64,000 nucleotides of DNA, taken from assembly GCF_030272615.1 (NCBI RefSeq), contig NC_081406.1:166763521-166827520 (forward strand), written 5' to 3'. A program made the translations under genes and the position numbers. This stretch comes from Cryptomeria japonica. Taxonomy: Eukaryota > Streptophyta > Pinopsida > Cupressales > Cupressaceae. The stretch's first letter is position 1. Every line of letters begins with the position of its first letter. The notes under the pieces are model-generated. The model ran no database searches. It was not told the origin of the DNA and was given only the letters and a program-made list of their open reading frames with translations. Positions 56,948 through 64,000 of the stretch are shown in pieces.

Positions 56948-57970
56948 TGTAAAATTCCTCACTAGATACTAATCGTAAATAAATATGTTTAACCAGTTCA
57001 TACAAATATGTAACTTTTACTTAACCGATTGAACATTGAAATGCCTATAATTTTCATTTATGCATATAACCTGTGAAGTCCAAATCACCATTCAGGTTTA
57101 TTGATTTTCACAACAATTAATGAACATTCATTTACAGTACTCAATATCGCAGGATGGTACACCTGTAGGTTAGTCGTGGCTGTCGATGTTCCTTCACGCG
57201 GTTATTTGTCATTGAAGAATCTTCAGATTTCACCATGTGGTGTGTTTGGTGGTGACCTTCCGCATCAAATACGCCACGATACCCCAGAATGGAATCCACA
57301 GCACATCGCGACTCCATCAAGTGACTACTATTCACGCCACGATCCTCCTCGGTCCTTCGCATTTTGCAGTAGTAAACTAATACACACCCGATATCGGATT
57401 TTCTCAGAACACGATGAAAGGAATGGGTTCGGTGCGCTGGTTGCCACCCTCAATATAATTAAATAGACTTCACATGCCCGCAGTCAACTTCCTGGAGTGT
57501 TGCGTGCTGAATGATATAATCGCCATCAATTTGCAGGGACATTCGGCAATGTACAATGTTACGTGCCTTTCCACCGAAACTCTGATGGTCTTCTCCAGTC
57601 TTGCAAACAATTCTCTCATCGTGAGATTTCTCCTTAGCTAAGGTGTTGAATAGTTCCAATAGGCTAGATGTAGGCTGGCGAAAGGAATTATTCCCTATAT
57701 TTGATATCACGCGGATTATCAAATGCTTCCTCCAAGCAATCTTTTTATTTCATAACATTCTCCCCCTCTCCATCGCAAATGCCCCGTCTTTTATTCACAC
57801 CAAAATAGTTATAAATCCCGTAATAGTTACGGTTAAACAAAATACAAGTAATAATTAAAAGATGTCTTATGCCTTGTAAATATTAATTATTTATATAGAT
57901 GAATGGGAAATTTATATAAAGTAATTAATATTTTTATATATTTGTCAATCACTTATAAGGGGACATGACA
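56948..57970 (-). repeat. Gypsy4 5' LTR (by transcription)
   Basis: Same ends as 51157-52169. It has a segment of about 10 bp near 57270-57285 that the other copy lacks. Confidence 0.92.
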
Positions 57971-58705
57971 GGTTTTGTGGTGAAGAAAGGGAGATTGGCC
58001 CAAGAGAAGAGCCTAAAATGAAGGCAAATAGAACAAGTGAAGAATCTCTTAATAAATTGTAGATAAAAGTAAATACTAGGAAGATCATTGTGACAAAAAC
58101 CAGGGGTTCACTGGAAACAAAGTTTATTTTGCAAACAGTGATCAAGGCTAGGATAAGAGAGATATATGACATATGAGCAAGGAATGAGGGAGCGTGCCAG
58201 ATCAGAAAAAAAGAAAAAAAAACCATAAGTTGTGTTGAATGGAAGAAAGGAATATGTATGCATAATTGGATGGGTGTGTGGTGATGAGAAGATATAGGAG
58301 AGTTCCCGTTTTATCAATTGTGCCTGGAAAATAAAAATTGTGAATTTACAGATTAAGTTAAGAGGAGGACTATCAAACAGAGAAGAGAATCAAGGCATGT
58401 GGGGAAAAGAGCAGGCTGCATGGGATAGGAGAGACAATAGATATCATAAATTTAAACAAATAAATACAGAGAAAACGGGGTGACAGTAGTTAGCAAAGTT
58501 TTGTATTCATATTTTTTAAGGTGTCCTTTGTACATGGATAAATAGAGATTCCTCTGGATGTTTTTTTAAATATAAATACGAAGTATAGAATATCTTTGAA
58601 TAATTTCTGAATTAATTTAGTTAGTTTCTTCTTGTTGAGGAATTAGTTTTGCACAACTACAAACCAAGACAACTTTACAAAGTTCTCGTGATTTGTCTTG
58701 CATCA
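57971..58705 (+). repeat. E5 3' LTR, second part
   Basis: Begins with the duplicated GGTTT, then matches about 46070-46781 of the 5' LTR, ending GTCTTGCATCA at 58705. Confidence 0.78.
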
Positions 58706-60914
58706 TAAATTTGGGATAATAAAATAAATCACAGTAAGATAGTCAAAGCAACATCACAATATACGAGTATTTGAAGATGGTATGGTCGATTCGGAAATTT
58801 TCCTTAAAGACAAAGTGTAAGGAGTATAGCTTAAAAAGCAAGAAGGATTAAGTTTTCTTAAGAACCAATCATTTATATTGACAAAAGATTAATTTTCTTA
58901 ATAACCAAATCATCTCATAAAATGATGTATTCGTACATTCTTCCATGTTTCTATTCTCAAAAGAATTTCATACATTTTTTATAATATTTTTTTTCCATGA
59001 TAGAGATGAAAGATTGGTGATACAATTTGAATGAGTTTTACTAACCTAATAAAAAATGGTTGATGTTTCTACAAATTGTACAGAAGATTTATATATTAAC
59101 TACCCTTAAAACTAAGTTTGAAATATATTAACTAGCTTTATGTATTATTTTTTATATAAAGTTGGGAAATTTCAATGAAGATTTTCCTTTGGACAACACA
59201 AATATGCAAGGGCTACTATTTAACTAATCCATTCTGTTCATTCAATATTATCCAAGATCAATCACTCAAATTTGTGAATGCTATTCACTAGTTAGTCTAC
59301 CACACACTTCTTAGCCCTTATATACTTTCATGATAATTTGGCTGAATGAGACTGATCTAAATAAAGGTAGATTGTTGGGTTTTAGATCCCACTTCTATGA
59401 GATTGCATGTTTTGCCTCGGTGCTCTAAAATTCCTAATACTGAATACAAGGATGTGAAGAACTACTAGTAATAAAAGGCTAAAGGATGATTTACACACAG
59501 TATAAAAAACAACAAGACAACATGGTTTCCTACAAATGATTTGAACTTAAACAAGTTAATAGAAAATTTATCATGAAATACATTTTTGTACTATGAAATT
59601 TTTAGTATAAACCTCATAAAATGCTCAATACTTGGTGAAATTCCCTCAAACCAACGCTAAATGAAAGGTATCTCTATCCTCTATCTAATCATATAAGATT
59701 TAGTTCATTTTGAGGCCATAAATGCACGTACAATTCGGTGCAAAATGACTGTTACCAGAACATCTGGGAATTGCAATCATTAAAAATGGCCACAACTGTC
59801 ATAATACTTCATAAAAATCAATGAAACAAAAGGAAAATGAAAGATAATACAATGTTCTATCATCCACAATCAAGTGCAGGTCGAAATAGCATCATACAAA
59901 GCCAAATAATTTATTACTACAGTCACAGGAATGTTCTAAACATGGGACAGTCATAAATCTATTAAATCTTTCTTCACAAAACCATACCAAACTGACCCCC
60001 CCTCTCTTTAGATTCGACCTTACATTGCTTTATAAGCCTCTTACAATCCTCTATGACAGTTAAAGTAATTTTCAAATTCCCATGACCATTAGACTTCCTC
60101 CTTTCACAAATGACTCTTCAACTTTTGTAATTTTGCAAATTTTGCCTTTGTGTAACAAAATGACATTTTTTTGCAAATTGACTTAACTAACCTCCTAGAA
60201 ACCTAATAGTGACTCAATTACATTTGAAGTGGTCTAAAAATTCAAATTTTACAATATTGCCTATTGGAAGCATATAATGCACAAGGTTCTCCTGCACCAA
60301 ACAATTGGCCTAAAAAGTTTCCAAGTCCCTTTGGAAATGTGTTGCTATAGATCAGTCTTCTTCACACCTGCATGCCTTCTTCAATTTTTGTCTTGGACTG
60401 CTTCCTCTTTCTTTATTCTTGTTGCACTCTTGAGATCATTCACTTGCCTTTGCTAATCACTTAATCTTTTGCCTTCACTTTTGTCTTTATTTGTCTTTGT
60501 CTTTTCCTTCTCTTTCCCCGTCATCATCTATTTATATTTTCCAATCACTGAATCATCCTTCAAACTGATTAACATCTTCAAATGGCTGCAAACTCTTCAA
60601 ATGCTTCTCAGACAGATATCCATATCCCTCACTGTTTCATCCCATAACCTCAGCATACCATCCATCTTACCCAACAAGAGATCCTAGAAGATGCACCTAC
60701 CACTCTTTCCCTCAGTGGTGTCCCTCTCTCTGCACCTTCTCCCTAGCTTAATCTTTGTTGGAGGACAGTGAACACAGACCTCATCCTTGTTTGTAACCAA
60801 CAAACTTTTCACAACTACTTCCTGTAGCTTTAAGATGGATCAAGCACCTCCAACCAACAATTGTCCCACTCTCTCTTCTCTCAACCTTCAATTGTTCTCC
60901 TTCATGGGATCTAC
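58706..60914. other. Low-content DNA right of E5
   Basis: AT-rich to about 59700. From 59700 to 60900 base composition is more even and the minus strand is purine-rich and charged when translated, with frequent stops. No family is recognised. It may be the interior of a minus-strand non-autonomous element primed at 60915-60937. Confidence 0.35.
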
Positions 60915-60937
60915 TCCCTATTCTCTGATACAAATTT
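60915..60937 (-). promoter_or_regulatory. Possible methionine-tRNA primer site of a minus-strand element
   Basis: The minus strand reads GATTGCATCAAATTTGTATC and then AGAGAATAGGG. A CATCA LTR-like end a few bases before a GTATCAGAG core resembles E5 (GCATCA then GGTATCAGAG). If real, the LTR lies at about 60925-61270. No matching second LTR is in the window. Confidence 0.35.
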
Positions 60938-61287
60938 GATGCAATCAAATGTTTGTGGTAGGTCGCAAATGAATTAAATCAACCAATTCCATGGTTCCAC
61001 AAGACAATTCTTTCAACATTTTACAAAACCCTTGCTTTAAGTCATTTTAGGCATGCTCAAGGAGGGTTTATTGAAACACAATGCTCCTAATCTTAACTCA
61101 CCTTAACAATGCTTCAATTACATTACAAAATGTCTACACGACCTCACCAAACAGTCCCCACACCATTCCATCCATGAATGCACCAATTAATATTTCAAAA
61201 ATCAGACTTTTGACTGATTTTTCCAGCCTAAGACACTAAATTCTAACCTAGGGCATCACAAAAACCCATCCAACCTTTAAGATTATA

Positions 61288-61631
61288 TGTTAATGTTTGT
61301 AGCTCCAGTCGAATGATCATTTAGAATACATATAATATATGTTGATTAATAATAATATATTATTATGTTATATTATATTATTATTAATCATATAAAATTT
61401 AATATTCAATATTAATCTATTATATTATTCTAAATTAATAATTCATTGATGAAACATTATAATATTAATTAAAGGAGAGACATGTCCGTTCAAGGACATG
61501 CCTCTCCAAAGGAATATATATAGTATAATGTTATTCAATTTGAGAACACATAGAATTCCAAGAATGCAAGTATCAGATTGAATCAGATATATACATTAAA
61601 ATACATCCAATAAAACCCGGGAAAATCAACA
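61288..61631 (+). repeat. Copia3 5' LTR (left end approximate)
   Basis: Ends AAAATCAACA directly before a methionine-tRNA primer site; the likely start is TGTTAATG. It holds a very AT-rich inverted repeat (61343-61358 and 61374-61389, perfect 16-base arms) and a TATA box (AATATATATAG, about 61513). Before the TATA box is a hairpin with arms GGAGAGACATGTCC and GGACATGCCTCTCC (one mismatch). The same hairpin words precede the TATA box in Copia1. Confidence 0.65.
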
Positions 61632-62782
61632 TGGTATCAGAGCTCAGGCCTGTGAAGTTTAATTTGGAGGTTGGAGAGGGTTGGAGAATTCAGTTTTTTC
61701 TAGAATTTTCAGTCTGAAATATGCCATTGTACGGCCTTTGGTTGGCCTCAAAATGAGGACTATAATATATGGATGGAAAGATATGTGTTTCTAGTTTTCA
61801 AATATGTTTATCTCATCAAATTTGATTCAGTTTTGTGCAAGATATGACAACTTTGGTGCAGGTCACTTGAAACCCTACCTAGGGTTAGCAGTTTTGGGAA
61901 AAATGTCATAGCTTTTGTTTTAACCGTTGGATCTGGCTATAACTTGGAGGAAATGTTTGTAATTATATTTTATAACATCTCACTGAAGAGATTGGATAAA
62001 TGTGGTAAATTACAAAAGTTATTAACGACTGTGTGTGGTAGATCATAATGAAAGTGTTGATCAAAATTATGAAAATGTTCTACATCATTCAAAGGGAATT
62101 ATGATGAGAGATGATTCATGCGTGATATTTCTTATATGGGCTCACCTTATGAAAGGAAATGTTTTAAACTTAAGATAAGTATTCCATGTTTTATTAAGGC
62201 ACTTGAATTATTGAGTTTGTAATTTATGCTATAATATTGGCTAGTAAAATCTTGTATGCTTCTATCATTGGTATTTCTGTTGAGATAATTTAGTTTATGA
62301 ACTATTTGTAATCCCTCTCTGACATACCTTCAGGACGAAAGAACAATAAAATTGAATTAAAGGGAGAAATAAATTGATGCTTATAAACGAATTGATGATT
62401 GAGACCAGATGCAGAGGGAGTCTGACATTTCAAAAGAGGACAAGAGGTTGATACAAGAACTTGAGCTTCAGAGGGAGCAGATGGTTCAGTCAACTTGTGA
62501 CAATTTTGATCATAGTGATTGAGAAGGATTTTCACTATTGAAGGTGAAACACTTATGAGGTAAAACTTGATTCAATTGATTATTATACTAATGAAATCAT
62601 TTAATGCCTTATGGGCCCTATGTAAATCATAAGGAAGTGACAACTTCCAAATGATTTCCACTTGTATTTTTGAGGTTATTGGAAGGTGACGATCTTACAA
62701 TAACTTGAGCTTGTGGATAGAATCGCCGACAGAGGCAATCCACATGAGAGCTCGTGGGTAGAATCGCCGATTAAGGCAATCC
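61632..62782 (+). pseudogene. Copia3 internal remnant
   Basis: Starts with primer site TGGTATCAGAGCTC. No Copia domain is readable. A short plus-strand stretch near 62400-62520 (KEDKRLIQELELQREQMVQS) ends in TGA. At about 62690, AAGGTGACGATCTT recalls Copia1 21150, and GAATCGCCGA(C/T)..AGGCAATCC occurs twice (62719 and 62761). It is a non-autonomous or deleted relative of Copia1, cut on the right by Gypsy6. Confidence 0.5.
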
Positions 62783-63833
62783 TGTAATGTTCCTCAAATC
62801 ACTTAATAGAACATGAAAATAAAGATAGCACGATATTAATTATTTTAATATTACCATTCTAAGCTGGGATTAATATAAATAATTAATATAATGTTAACGC
62901 TCCTTGAATAAAGTTAGTTCGTAAAACTACTTCATAGGTGAATAAATGGACATAGCGGGAGTTATCGAGGGGGTGGGAAGATACAGAGACTTTCATTCCT
63001 GTGTGGTGGGATACCAACAGAAATTCAATCCTCCTTTTGTTGGTGAAGATTGACCTAGTGGTGGGAACATGATAGCATAATCAGAGATGTGGCAACATGA
63101 AACTAGAGGAAAATCGTGATATTTCTGTGGAATGCTGAGAGACCAGAATGCTTCCTTGTATTTGTCAAACTTGTATCGGGGGTGAACTTCTGACGAAGTG
63201 ACCAGATAACTACATATTCTTATTGCTTGTATCGGGCAGAGGTTGACAAAGTGACAATACGACTCGAACATTGCACATAGCGTGACCGGAAGGATTGCAT
63301 ATCGCGTGAACAGCAATCCCGATATCGGGTTGTATTTTTCCTACCACGTGGTATTGCATAATGCACAGTGACGGAATTACAGATTGCGGGTCTACTGTTT
63401 ATTCCGTAGCAGATCAATAGAAATAGACTCGGGTGGTGGAACGTTGGCATCTTCAGAAGGTCAGCGGAGGAAGAGTTCGGGTGATGGAACTTCGTTTGCA
63501 CAGATGTAGATATATTTCACGTCAATAACCAATGGACATACGGAGATTTTCGGGATGACTATTGTGATGAACATTGGTACTATTAGCCCAGCGAACTACA
63601 GGTGGACCACGAACATTTACTTATATTATATGGATTGTGTACAATGTCTGTTCAGCCAATAGTATAATGATCAATAAAACCCGAAAGTTAAAGCTGTATA
63701 ATATTTATTGATGAATGAAATTCTACAAATAACTGGCAAGTTAAACCATACATCTATACATAGTTTGGTCATAAACAATTCATTACAATCAGCCCTCAGT
63801 AATTACAGTTCGTCCCAAATAGGGAATTTTACA
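62783..63833 (+). repeat. Gypsy6 5' LTR
   Basis: 1051 bp. Both boundaries are set by comparison with Gypsy4 and by the primer site one base after the right end. Confidence 0.78.
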
Positions 63834-63834
63834 G

Positions 63835-63846
63835 TGGTATCAGAGC
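63835..63846 (+). promoter_or_regulatory. Gypsy6 primer-binding site
   Basis: TGGTATCAGAGC, initiator methionine tRNA type, one base after the LTR. Confidence 0.9.
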
Positions 63847-63909
63847 TTTTTGTATCCTGCCAGCCTATAGGGTATTGAGACTTAATGAAAATTTACTACA
63901 CAATTGAGT

Positions 63910-64000
63910 ATGCACCCGGGAAATTATAACTTCCGAAATACCAGGGCCCGTCAAAACAGATTTACAAACTCTCCTTCAGCACAAAATAGTTCATCTATTC
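63910..64000 (+). CDS. Gypsy6 gag, N-terminal fragment
   Basis: ATG at 63910 opens MHPGNYNFRNTRARQNRFTN and stays open to the window end. The Gypsy4 gag begins MHQGNYNFRSTRARQNRF, so the start is supported by comparison. Only 30 codons are visible, so intactness is unknown. Confidence 0.8.
   Translation, partial: MHPGNYNFRNTRARQNRFTNSPSAQNSSSI

Larger units (their letters stand above)
51157..57970 (-). mobile_element. Gypsy4, complete chromodomain Gypsy element (chromovirus type), inactive
   Basis: Two LTRs of 1013 and 1023 bp, a methionine-tRNA-like primer site, gag, protease, RT, RNase H, integrase and a C-terminal chromodomain, all on the minus strand. GGTTT at 51152-51156 and 57971-57975 is the target duplication. 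The LTRs differ at about fifty sites, mostly transitions, plus a gap of about 10 bp. Several stop codons and a frameshift inactivate it. It lies within the 3' LTR of E5. Confidence 0.93.
45692..58705 (+). mobile_element. E5, old non-autonomous LTR element holding three other elements
   Basis: About 45692-46781 is repeated, at about 14% divergence over the first 245 bp, by 50775-51156 plus 57976-58705. These are its 5' LTR and its split 3' LTR. The first is followed by a methionine-tRNA-type primer site, which sets the plus orientation. The internal region, without inserts, is about 1.8 kb and carries no recognisable retroviral domain. Two solo LTRs and a complete Gypsy element are nested in it. 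No clear target duplication was found. Confidence 0.75.
62783..64000 (+). mobile_element. Gypsy6, 5' end of a chromodomain-Gypsy relative
   Basis: LTR 62783-63833, primer site, then gag. It is the plus-strand counterpart of Gypsy4: LTR ends (TGTAATGTTCCTC and GGAATTTTACA versus TGTCATGTCCCCTC and GGAATTTTACA), primer site and first 30 gag residues agree. LTR interiors differ. The element continues beyond the window. Confidence 0.85.

Overview
This window looks like intergenic nuclear DNA from a seed plant with a very large genome, most likely a conifer or other gymnosperm (inferred). Nearly everything recognisable is an LTR retrotransposon or its debris. Elements are nested inside one another, the LTRs are long (up to 3.9 kb), and no intact cellular gene was found. 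There are no bacterial operons, rRNA, tRNA or CRISPR arrays.

Left nest (1-24741). A young, large LTR element with 3.9-kb LTRs and no recognisable gag or pol (1-8689, minus strand; called LARD-A here) sits inside a degraded Gypsy element (8690-13490, minus). That Gypsy sits inside the 5' LTR of a Copia element (13491-22248, plus). The Copia pol is also split by a 3.1-kb solo LTR (16273-19380) with target duplication CCACT. To the right is a partial LTR of the same superfamily, ending at 24741.

Middle (24742-35213). A Gypsy gag-pol body (24742-27787) lies between two LTR termini of the LARD-A superfamily that point towards each other. It is followed by a truncated Copia with its 3' LTR (30063-32601). 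AT-rich DNA then carries the only cellular-gene trace: three successive 72-bp leucine-rich-repeat exons on the minus strand (33698-34268), all with GT-AG splice sites.

CACTA block (35217-44509). A 9.3-kb En/Spm-type DNA transposon has matching termini and target duplication AAG. It keeps a split transposase-associated zinc domain but no recognisable catalytic transposase. It also holds a decayed Gypsy RT fragment and an unrecognised coding relic.

Right nest (45692-58705). An old non-autonomous LTR element (LTRs roughly 14% diverged; called E5 here) holds two solo LTRs with target duplications. Its 3' LTR is split by a complete chromodomain Gypsy element (51157-57970, minus, target duplication GGTTT). 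The window ends with a Copia-like remnant (about 61288-62782) and the 5' LTR, PBS and gag start of a relative of the chromodomain Gypsy (62783-64000, plus).

Nesting order agrees with LTR divergence: E5 about 14%, Gypsy4 about 5%, Copia1 about 4%, LARD-A about 0.2%. Many stop codons in these elements fit C-to-T change at CGA or CAG codons, as expected of methylated, silenced repeats. The most original signal is in the LARD-A superfamily: LTRs built from short-hairpin arrays (about 167-bp period in one family, about 84-bp in another), a shared AT-rich palindrome, a duplicated primer-binding site, and an unexplained acidic two-part ORF.
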